From assembly GCA_035439445.1 (NCBI GenBank), contig DAORKG010000016.1:1-64000 (forward strand): 64,000 nucleotides of DNA, written 5' to 3'. A program made the translations under genes and the position numbers. Below, piece after piece: positions 1 to 6,593 of the stretch. This DNA is from UBA4416 sp035439445 (lineage in GTDB: Bacteria > Bacteroidota > Bacteroidia > B-17B0 > Aurantibacillaceae). The notes beneath the pieces were generated by a model that saw only the letters and a list, made by a program, of their open reading frames with translations, made no database searches and was not told where the DNA came from. The stretch's first letter is position 1. Each line of letters begins with the position of its first letter.

Positions 1-914
1 AGTGTGTAGCCGTTCGTAAAACAAATGGTAACTGGACTCTATTAGATTTTGAGCAGTTTGTTATTCAACCAACGGTATCAAAAATTATTTTTGATAAACA
101 AGATCAAGCTTGGATTATTTTACCCCGAAATGTTGGTCTTATGGTTTACAAAGATGTTAATGGATTGAGCCAACCAAATACTAGTAACACAAAATTATTA
201 TCAACAGCAGTAGGAAACGGAAATCTTCCTTCAGTCGATATCCATTCTGTTTGCGAAGATAAAGATGGTCATGTTTGGGTAGGAACGGCAAAAGGAGTAG
301 CTGTGTTTTATAATCCAGAAAATATTTTTACTGGTGGAAATTGGGACAGCCAACAAATTTTAATAGACCAAGACGGTCAGGTAAAAATATTACTAGAAAA
401 TGACATTATCAATTCGATAGCTGTTGATGGAGTTAATCGCAAATGGATAGGTACTGAGAATTCAGGAGTTTACTGTCTTTCCTCTGATGGCCAAGAAGAG
501 ATTTATCATTTTACCATAGAAAACAGCCCATTGTATTCAAATTTAATTCGAGATATTGTAATAGATGAAACAACAGGAGACGTATTTTTTGCAACTGATA
601 AAGGAATACAATCATATAGAACACCTATTATAAAAGGCTTTGAGGATTTTACTAAAGTTCATGCTTTTCCTAATCCTATCCGACCAGGATTTTCAGGGTC
701 GGTTTGTATAACAGGTTTAATAGACGAATCTGATGTGAAAATCACCGATGTAAGTGGTAATTTAATTTGGTCAACTAAATCTCAAGGCGGACAAGTTATT
801 TGGAATTTACAATCGTTTGCTGGCACAAAAGCGGCTAGTGGTGTATATATGATTTACTGTGCTTCGGCAACTGGCGATAAATCAGCAACAACAAAATTAT
901 TGATTGTTAACTAA
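1..914 (+). CDS. porZ: PorZ-like T9SS attachment-complex protein, C-terminal part
   Basis: The frame is already open at base 3 with no start before the window edge, so the N-terminal part lies outside; 303 residues are visible. Seen: beta-propeller-like strands (GHVWVGTAKGVAVF, NRKWIGTENSGVYCL, GDVFFATDKGIQSY) of the two-component-regulator propeller type, then a C-terminal beta-sandwich starting near VHAFPNPIRPGF with VKITDVSGNLIW and ASGVYMIYC. Known: PorZ has propellers followed by a sorting-like beta-sandwich; with PorU, PorV and PorQ it forms the cell-surface complex that attaches T9SS cargo to lipopolysaccharide. It is commonly encoded beside recO, as here: its TAA overlaps the recO ATG by one base. 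Inference: this is porZ. The alternative is a generic T9SS cargo with propeller repeats, but the retained tail pattern and the recO neighbour favour PorZ. Confidence 0.75.
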   Translation, partial: CVAVRKTNGNWTLLDFEQFVIQPTVSKIIFDKQDQAWIILPRNVGLMVYKDVNGLSQPNTSNTKLLSTAVGNGNLPSVDIHSVCEDKDGHVWVGTAKGVAVFYNPENIFTGGNWDSQQILIDQDGQVKILLENDIINSIAVDGVNRKWIGTENSGVYCLSSDGQEEIYHFTIENSPLYSNLIRDIVIDETTGDVFFATDKGIQSYRTPIIKGFEDFTKVHAFPNPIRPGFSGSVCITGLIDESDVKITDVSGNLIWSTKSQGGQVIWNLQSFAGTKAASGVYMIYCASATGDKSATTKLLIVN

Positions 915-1639
915 TGCTCTATACCACCCAGGGCATTGTTTTGCATAATATAAAATATGCCGATAAAAAAATTATTTCAAAAATTTATACAAAGGATTTT
1001 GGATTAATATCGGCTAACGTTAATGTTGGTAATGGACCAAAAGCAAAAATTAAATCGGGCGTTATTCAGCCACTCACACAAATTGAGTTTGTTCTTTCTT
1101 TAAAAGAAAATAAAGACATCCAGCACTTAAGCGAAGTAAAGTGCTTATTTGTTTACACTGATTTACAATCCAATTTTTCTAAACTTTGTATTGCTCAATT
1201 TTTAAACGAAGTATTGTATAAATGCTTAAAAGAGCAAACTCCTAATGATGATTTGTTTGATTTAATATGTCAAACTTATCAATGGTTAGATCAGGCCGAT
1301 GAGGGATATTTAGATACTCATATTTATTTTTTGTTTGAATTAACCAAACATTTAGGCTTTTATCCAGCTAATAATAGAGACAAACATTTAGCCTATTTTG
1401 ATACACTAGAAGGAAAGTTTCAATCTACCATTAAAAGTTTTCCTTTAGGCTTTGATTTTTGGCAGTCCGAATTGTTTGCAGGTTTATTCTCACATTCATT
1501 ATCTAATCAAAAAAAAATAAATAGGAGTGAGCGCTTAGCACTTTTAGATTGTTTATTACATTATTATAAAATGCAAATTCCAGGATTAATGGATATGAAA
1601 TCATACCAAGTAATGCAAGAAATGGTTAACGACATGTAA
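914..1639 (+). CDS. recO: DNA repair protein RecO
   Basis: A 241-residue protein, the normal length of RecO. The N-terminal OB-fold is recognisable from MLYTTQGIVLHNIKYADKK and the following GLISANVNVGNGPKAKIK, and the helical C-terminal domain follows (FLFELTKHLGFYP, then a late LLHYYKMQIPGL). RecO binds SSB and single-stranded DNA and loads RecA at gaps together with RecR in the RecFOR pathway, in the cytoplasm. The zinc-binding cysteine cluster of some RecO proteins is not evident. The ATG overlaps the stop of the PorZ-like gene (TAATG), which implies translational coupling although the two products work in different compartments. Confidence 0.93.
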   Translation: MLYTTQGIVLHNIKYADKKIISKIYTKDFGLISANVNVGNGPKAKIKSGVIQPLTQIEFVLSLKENKDIQHLSEVKCLFVYTDLQSNFSKLCIAQFLNEVLYKCLKEQTPNDDLFDLICQTYQWLDQADEGYLDTHIYFLFELTKHLGFYPANNRDKHLAYFDTLEGKFQSTIKSFPLGFDFWQSELFAGLFSHSLSNQKKINRSERLALLDCLLHYYKMQIPGLMDMKSYQVMQEMVNDM

Positions 1640-1640
1640 A

Positions 1641-2441
1641 CTACTCTTTGTCTTCTTGAGTAAAATCTTTAGCACGTTTAATTCTTCTTTCTTTGATATT
1701 GAATAACTCAATCATCATAGCAAAAGCTAAAGCGATGTAAGCATAATTTTTATTTAACTCAATATGTTGTTCGTGTGGTAGGGTTGTATTGTAGCTGTCA
1801 ATTAGAGCTTCTGCCACTAAAATACCACCAATTACTAATAAAAACGATAAGGCAATCATTTTAATACCAGGGTTTTTATTGATAAAATCGGCTACTAATC
1901 CAGAAAATAAAATCATTAAAATCATGGATATAACAACAGCCGAAACCATAATTAACACAACGCCCGAAAGCCCCACAGCAGCTAAAATGCTATCAAAAGA
2001 AAATACAAAGTCAATAATGATGATTTGCATGATAATGGCCTTAAAAGTGGATTTCCCTTTTTTACCATGACCAATTTCATCTTCATCTCCATGTATGTGT
2101 TCTTGAATTTCTTGCCATGTTTTTACTAATAAAAAGATTCCTCCTCCCATTAAAATTAAGGCTTTGCCAGAAATTCCATATCCAGCTATATGTAAGAAAG
2201 GTTCTTTTAATCCAGCAATATAACCAACAAAAAATAATAGTACGGTTCTAACCACTAAAGCCAATAATAAACCGATGGTTCTAGCTTTTGCTTGTTGTTC
2301 GCGTGGCAATTTATCCACAGCAATTGAAATAAAGATGATATTATCAATTCCAAGAATGATTTCAAGAATGGTTAAGGTTAATAAGGTCACTAGGCCATTT
2401 ACTGTAAGTAAACTGGATAAATCGGAAGCAAAACTGTGCAT
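1641..2441 (-). CDS. TerC family integral membrane protein
   Basis: A 266-residue polytopic membrane protein with about seven hydrophobic segments. The TerC signatures are visible: an acidic intramembrane motif EIILGIDNIIFISI near residue 30 and a second one, IDFVFSFDSILAAVGL, in the middle, separated by a charged cytoplasmic loop HIHGDEDEIGHGKK. Family knowledge: TerC/Alx-type proteins are linked to tellurite resistance and to manganese efflux or metal loading of exported proteins; the aspartates in the membrane are thought to be metal ligands. It is convergent with recO, one base apart, and is probably a single gene with its own promoter. The exact substrate cannot be read from the sequence. 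Confidence 0.88.
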   Translation of the reverse strand: MHSFASDLSSLLTVNGLVTLLTLTILEIILGIDNIIFISIAVDKLPREQQAKARTIGLLLALVVRTVLLFFVGYIAGLKEPFLHIAGYGISGKALILMGGGIFLLVKTWQEIQEHIHGDEDEIGHGKKGKSTFKAIIMQIIIIDFVFSFDSILAAVGLSGVVLIMVSAVVISMILMILFSGLVADFINKNPGIKMIALSFLLVIGGILVAEALIDSYNTTLPHEQHIELNKNYAYIALAFAMMIELFNIKERRIKRAKDFTQEDKE

Positions 2442-2458
2442 ATTTTTATATCAAAACA

Positions 2459-2466
2459 CAAATATA
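2459..2466 (-). promoter_or_regulatory. Probable -7 promoter element of the TerC gene
   Basis: On the minus strand this reads TATATTTG, a perfect match to the Bacteroidota -7 consensus TAnnTTTG, 18 bases before the TerC ATG. I see no clear TTG at the expected -33 distance, so this is a one-element prediction. Confidence 0.4.
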
Positions 2467-2528
2467 CTTGCTTTTTAAATCTTTACCTAAAAAATATTTG
2501 TATTGATAATCAATTAGTTATAAATTAA

Positions 2529-2608
2529 TTTAGTACTATGTGTTGCAAGGTACTAAATAAATTACATATCTTTGTGTCACCAACTAATAAACTTGGCATA
2601 GTACTAAA
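2529..2608. promoter_or_regulatory. Candidate PadR operator: three GTAC-centred repeats around a promoter
   Basis: TTTAGTACTATG (2529-2540) and its exact reverse complement CATAGTACTAAA (2597-2608) flank the promoter of the PspC operon. A third half-site, GTACTAAA (2550-2557), forms a closer inverted repeat with TTTAGTAC (2529-2536) across 13 bases that contain the -33 TTG. The gene two positions downstream encodes a PadR-type regulator, a family that usually represses its own operon by binding inverted repeats near the promoter. Inference: these are its operators. The remainder of the non-coding stretch 2442-2757 holds the TerC promoter and, at 2609-2757, an AT-rich leader of roughly 175 bases in which I see no gene. 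Confidence 0.5.
2543..2574 (+). promoter_or_regulatory. Promoter of the PadR-PspC operon
   Basis: TTG at 2543-2545, then 21 bases, then TATCTTTG at 2567-2574. This fits the Bacteroidota primary sigma pattern (TTG, 17-23 bases, TAnnTTTG). Transcription would start near 2580, giving a leader of about 175 bases before the first ATG at 2758. Confidence 0.6.
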
Positions 2609-2757
2609 AAACGTTCTTTTTTCTTAATTCATTTTAAACTGCAGATTATTAATGAAGGTAGAACATCAATTTTAAAAATCAAACTCGCGATTTGAAAAAT
2701 TAAATAGATGATAAGAACGAATGAGTAAAAAATATATACAAAAAAAATTAAACAACA

Positions 2758-3108
2758 ATGAAAACAATATTTAATAAAACAATCATCATTATAACAACAG
2801 GTTTGTTTTTAAGCATGAACATAAATGCTAAAGACAATGAAAATCCAAAATCCGTATTGATTTCGGATGCCAGTAAAACTATTAAGGAACATATTAAGTT
2901 TCCTGATTTTTTGATGCATTTTAATGAAGAAGAAAAAGTAAATGTAGTGTTTACAGTAAATGAAAAAGGAGAAGTTAATTTAGTATTGGCAAATACATCT
3001 AATGAATCTTTAAAAAAATCAATTGAATCACAGTTTGTAAAACTGAAATTAGATAAATTGAAGCCAAATAATGCTTACAGTGTAGTTTTAAATTTTAAAA
3101 AAATATAA
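2758..3108 (+). CDS. Small secreted protein, TonB-C-terminal-like
   Basis: A 116-residue protein with an N-terminal signal peptide (KTIIIITTGLFLSMNINA, cleavage likely before KDNENP). The mature part, about 90 residues, has the pattern IKFPDFLMHFNEEEKVNVVFTVN then GEVNLVLA, which resembles the TonB C-terminal fold of small periplasmic proteins in Bacteroidota (basic residue, proline, strand, then a V.F.V.. GEV.L strand pair). It has no membrane anchor, so it is not a complete energy transducer. It is the first gene of the operon with the PadR regulator (2 bases) and the PspC protein, which suggests an envelope-related role. The function is not known to me. Confidence 0.7.
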   Translation: MKTIFNKTIIIITTGLFLSMNINAKDNENPKSVLISDASKTIKEHIKFPDFLMHFNEEEKVNVVFTVNEKGEVNLVLANTSNESLKKSIESQFVKLKLDKLKPNNAYSVVLNFKKI

Positions 3109-3110
3109 TT

Positions 3111-3446
3111 ATGGTAAATTCAGAGAACACAAAAGCCCAAATGCGCAAAGGTGTTCTGGAACTCTGCATACTTTCTATCCTTTCTCAAGGCGACGCTTAT
3201 CCAACCGAAATTATTGAGAAATTAAAAGAAACAAAGTTAGTAGTAGTAGAAGGAACGCTTTATCCGCTTTTAACCAGATTAAAAAATACAGGATTGCTTA
3301 CTTACAGATGGGAAGAAAGCACCTCGGGACCACCACGTAAATACTACATGCTTACCGAAATAGGCACCACGTATTTAAAAGAATTACATCTGTCGTGGTA
3401 CGAACTCGTAGATGCAGTAAACAAAACCATTAATAAACAAGACTAA
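3111..3446 (+). CDS. PadR family transcriptional regulator
   Basis: A 111-residue single-domain regulator. The winged helix-turn-helix is clear: KGVLELCILSILSQGDAYPTEI, the recognition segment VEGTLYPLLTRLKNTGLLTYRW, and the wing ESTSGPPRKYYMLTEIGTTYL. This is the short subfamily-2 form without a long C-terminal coiled coil. PadR proteins are dimeric, usually ligand-responsive repressors that control a neighbouring transporter or envelope gene. It sits between a small secreted protein and a PspC-domain protein, the usual PadR-PspC pairing in Bacteroidota, so control of this operon through the repeats at 2529-2608 is likely. Confidence 0.92.
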   Translation: MVNSENTKAQMRKGVLELCILSILSQGDAYPTEIIEKLKETKLVVVEGTLYPLLTRLKNTGLLTYRWEESTSGPPRKYYMLTEIGTTYLKELHLSWYELVDAVNKTINKQD

Positions 3447-3460
3447 AAAAATTAAATCAA

Positions 3461-5293
3461 ATGAATAAGACAGTAACTATAAATATAAGTGGCATTATTT
3501 TTCATATCGAAGAAGAAGCTTATGAAAAGTTGAGTAAATACTTAACTACGATTAGAGGCTATTTTAATAAATCTGAAGGTGGCAGCGAAATCATGAGTGA
3601 CATTGAAGCGCGTATTGCCGAAATGTTGCAAGGTAAAACCAGTGCAATTAAGCAAGTAGTGTTAATGAGCGATGTGGATTTTGTAATGGATAGCATGGGT
3701 AAACCTGAAGAGTTTGCGGGTGAATCAAATGAAAACAGTTCTACTGCTGAAAATACAGAAACTTCTTATCAAGATACTGAACCAGTAAAAAAACGTTTGT
3801 ATCGTGATGGAGATAGTAAAGTTATAGGAGGCGTTTGTTCGGGTATTGGTAATTATTTTGATATTGATGCCGTTTGGTTGAGAATTGCTTTATTATTAAT
3901 GTTCTTTTTTGCTGGCACGGGTTTTTTATTATATCTAATTCTTTGGATTGCAATACCTGAAGCAAAAACTACAGCCGAAAAATTGGCGATGAAAGGGGAG
4001 AGAGCAGATATTAATAATATTTCTAAAGCTGTAAAAGAAGAAGCCGAACATTTAAAAAAACGTATGGAAAAATACGGAGATGATTTCAAGAATATGGCTG
4101 CTGACAGTCGTTTGGCGCCTCGAAATACTATCGAGAAAATAGTCGATTTTTTAGGAGACGTTTTAACTAATATTGGTAAAGTATTATTAAAAGTGATTGG
4201 TGTGTTTATGGTGATCATTGGTATTATTTTCTTTTTAGGATTATCAAGCTCAATTTTTGGTTTATCTTTTATGACAGATAGTTCAAATGGAGGTGATTGG
4301 ATTGACTTGATGTTATTGGATGGGAAAGATTTTTACTTAGGAGTGCTTGGAATTGTAATGTTTGTTGGCGTTCCAGTGGTAATGATTATTTATGGAGGAA
4401 TTAAAATTTTATTTAAAATTAGATTTTCTAACCGTTGGGTAAATTTAACAGCAGGTATTATTTGGTTATTTGGTTTGTTAATGTTACTGTATGTAGGTGT
4501 AAAAACTGGAAGTGATTTTAATAAAACAGCTAAAGTGCGAGAGAATTTCAGCGTTGTTCAAAAAGATGTTTTGTTCTTAAAAATGCATGAAACACCTATT
4601 AAATCAAGCGAATTACATGAAAGTGATGATGATGAAGAAGGTGAGAAAAATTATCGTCGCCATAGTAGAGGGGATAATGATTATATGATTGGGTCTAACA
4701 ATGGTATAAAATATTTATTAGGACATGCTCAATTAAACGTTATCAAATCTCAATCTGGTAAAATAGAAATTGTAATTGTAAAAGAAGCAAAAGGTGCTAA
4801 TAAGTTTTCGGCCACCGAAAGAGCTAAAAACATTTCTTATGTTGTTTCTCAAACAGACAGTTTAATTGAATTTGATAATTTATTTAAAGTAAATAATGCT
4901 GATAAATTTAGAGTTCAAGATTTAAGCATCATTGTAAAGTTACCTGTAGGTAAAACAATTTACTTAGATAAATCATTAGAAAACATGATATATGATATCG
5001 AAAATGTAACCAATACTTATGATGGAGATATGGTAAACCGCCGTTGGACAATGACAGAAAATGGTTTAAAATGTGTTGATTGTGATGGTTTAATTTCAGT
5101 TGGAGATCATATCAATGGTTTAGATGAAGAAGTAGATATTGAAAAAGATATAAAAATTGATGTCAACGGAGTTAACATTAATGCTAAAGATGCCAAAATA
5201 AAAGTGGATAGTAATGGTGTTAAAATTCATTCAAAGGAATCTAAAGTTACAATAGATAAAAACGGAGTTCATATTGATTCAAAAAAACAATAA
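3461..5293 (+). CDS. PspC-domain envelope-stress membrane protein
   Basis: A 610-residue protein. Residues 1-88 form a conserved N-terminal domain (INISGIIFHIEEEAYEKL; SDIEARIAEML) known from Bacteroidota PspC proteins. The PspC domain spans about 110-168 (KRLYRDGDSKVIGGVCSGIG then a hydrophobic helix ending in LWIAIPEA). Three more hydrophobic segments follow at about 237-268, 290-318 and 326-350, then a soluble C-terminal part. The last 45 residues are three copies of a 15-16-residue unit containing NGV(N/K/H)I(N/H/D). In enterobacteria PspC takes part in the phage-shock response to membrane damage; here no pspA or pspF is nearby and the partner is the PadR regulator. The start at 3461, 14 bases after padR, is well placed. 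Confidence 0.85.
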   Translation: MNKTVTINISGIIFHIEEEAYEKLSKYLTTIRGYFNKSEGGSEIMSDIEARIAEMLQGKTSAIKQVVLMSDVDFVMDSMGKPEEFAGESNENSSTAENTETSYQDTEPVKKRLYRDGDSKVIGGVCSGIGNYFDIDAVWLRIALLLMFFFAGTGFLLYLILWIAIPEAKTTAEKLAMKGERADINNISKAVKEEAEHLKKRMEKYGDDFKNMAADSRLAPRNTIEKIVDFLGDVLTNIGKVLLKVIGVFMVIIGIIFFLGLSSSIFGLSFMTDSSNGGDWIDLMLLDGKDFYLGVLGIVMFVGVPVVMIIYGGIKILFKIRFSNRWVNLTAGIIWLFGLLMLLYVGVKTGSDFNKTAKVRENFSVVQKDVLFLKMHETPIKSSELHESDDDEEGEKNYRRHSRGDNDYMIGSNNGIKYLLGHAQLNVIKSQSGKIEIVIVKEAKGANKFSATERAKNISYVVSQTDSLIEFDNLFKVNNADKFRVQDLSIIVKLPVGKTIYLDKSLENMIYDIENVTNTYDGDMVNRRWTMTENGLKCVDCDGLISVGDHINGLDEEVDIEKDIKIDVNGVNINAKDAKIKVDSNGVKIHSKESKVTIDKNGVHIDSKKQ

Positions 5294-5331
5294 AAAGGTT
5301 TTAATTAAACAACATGGTTAAAATCAATTTT

Positions 5332-5366
5332 AATGCCTTAAACTATAATGGTTTAGGGCATTTTTT
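5332..5366 (+). terminator. Intrinsic terminator after the PspC operon
   Basis: A 12-base-pair stem (AATGCCTTAAAC with GTTTAGGGCATT, one G-U pair), a 7-base loop, then a T run. It lies 39 bases after the PspC stop codon. Confidence 0.8.
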
Positions 5367-5446
5367 AATTGAAGGTTATAAACATTTTCGAGAATTGATT
5401 TCTTAATAAATAAACACTAAAAAATCTCAAAACTGTATAAAATTTG

Positions 5447-5454
5447 TAAATTTG
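5447..5454 (+). promoter_or_regulatory. Possible -7 element for the T9SS cargo gene
   Basis: TAAATTTG matches TAnnTTTG, 72 bases before the ATG at 5527. I see no matching -33 TTG, so confidence is low. The rest of the gap from 5367 is AT-rich with no gene visible. Confidence 0.3.
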
Positions 5455-5526
5455 TTGAACTAATTTTATTTAAAAAATCAGCTATTTTTTTCTTTAAAAC
5501 GAATTTTAGCTTAATATCAAAATCGC

Positions 5527-6528
5527 ATGAATAAAACATTTACTACTTTACTATCATTATCAATCTCTTTAATCTCTTTTTCTCAAACCCAAATTACAAA
5601 TGGTGGATTTGAAAATTGGGATAATGTTGGAACAGCAACAGAAGAGCCAGTGGATTTTAACTCTAATAAAACAGGTTCAACCACAGCTCAATTAGGAGGT
5701 AATGGCTCTCAAACTTGCTTTAGAGACGCCTCAATTAAACATGGCGGTTCATATTCTCTAAGGCTTGAAAATAAATCGGTAAACATTATTATTACAACTA
5801 TTATAGTAAATGGTAGTGCTTCTACTGGTGTGGTAAACGCACCATCTACTAATAAAGCTGATGGATATTTAGGAACTACTAATTATGGCAACGCATCTGA
5901 CGTGAGAAGATTAGCATTTACTGGTCGCCCAGATAGTATTGTGGGTTGGTATCAATATACATCTGGCGGAACTGGTGAAGTAGGTAAAATAACTGCTATT
6001 TTGCACAATAATCATTATTATGATCCAGAGACTCCTTCCACTAATCACCCAGACCCAACAGCAGATAAAATTGCAAGAGCAACATTTTTAACTCCAACTG
6101 GTTCTAATGCTACATGGACAAGATTTTCGGCTCCTTTTGTTTATACAGCCTCTGGAAATCCTTCTTATATCATGATTAATATGACTCCCTCTAATAATCA
6201 ATTAACGACATTTGCAGGAAGCAAAATTTGGTTTGATGATATTAGTTTTATTTATAATTCGGTGACTTCGGTAAAAGATCTTGACTCTGAAAAAACATCT
6301 AAAGTATATGTTTATGATGAAAAATTATATGTTGATTTTGGTACTAAAGCTGCGGAGCAATCAACTATTGAATTATTTGATGTAACAGGACGGATTATAT
6401 TATCACAAAAATTAGATAATACCTCTACTCATACAATTGATATTTCAAATTTAAATACTGGTATTTATATTTATAAAGTATCTGGCAATAAATCTGATGA
6501 AAAAATTGGAAAAATATTTATAGACTAA
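5527..6528 (+). CDS. Secreted T9SS type A cargo, PCMD-like domain
   Basis: A 333-residue exported protein. It has a signal peptide (LLSLSISLISFSQ) and a mature domain beginning TQITNGGFENWDN, a beginning typical of jelly-roll or putative carbohydrate-metabolism (PCMD) domains in Bacteroidota, including GGSYSLRLEN and a late IWFDDISFIYN strand. The last 80 residues are a T9SS type A sorting domain (IELFDVTGRIILSQKL; LNTGIYIYKVSG; KIGKIFID). Known: such tails direct proteins through the T9SS, where they are cut by PorU. Inference: a surface or secreted protein, perhaps carbohydrate-binding. It is a single gene with its own terminator. Confidence 0.82.
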   Translation: MNKTFTTLLSLSISLISFSQTQITNGGFENWDNVGTATEEPVDFNSNKTGSTTAQLGGNGSQTCFRDASIKHGGSYSLRLENKSVNIIITTIIVNGSASTGVVNAPSTNKADGYLGTTNYGNASDVRRLAFTGRPDSIVGWYQYTSGGTGEVGKITAILHNNHYYDPETPSTNHPDPTADKIARATFLTPTGSNATWTRFSAPFVYTASGNPSYIMINMTPSNNQLTTFAGSKIWFDDISFIYNSVTSVKDLDSEKTSKVYVYDEKLYVDFGTKAAEQSTIELFDVTGRIILSQKLDNTSTHTIDISNLNTGIYIYKVSGNKSDEKIGKIFID

Positions 6529-6550
6529 CTTGTAATAAATAACTAATTTA

Positions 6551-6586
6551 AAACCCTAACTTAAAAACAGTTAGGGTTTTGTTTTT
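6551..6586 (+). terminator. Intrinsic terminator after the T9SS cargo gene
   Basis: A perfect 10-base-pair stem (AAACCCTAAC with GTTAGGGTTT), a 9-base loop and a T-rich tail. It lies just upstream of the TonB receptor ATG at 6594. Confidence 0.85.
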
Positions 6587-6593
6587 AAAAATT

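Noticed and set aside
6579..6593. Upstream TTG start for the TonB receptor
   Set aside because: It lies in the T-rich end of the preceding terminator and adds five residues before a good signal peptide; ATG 6594 is preferred.
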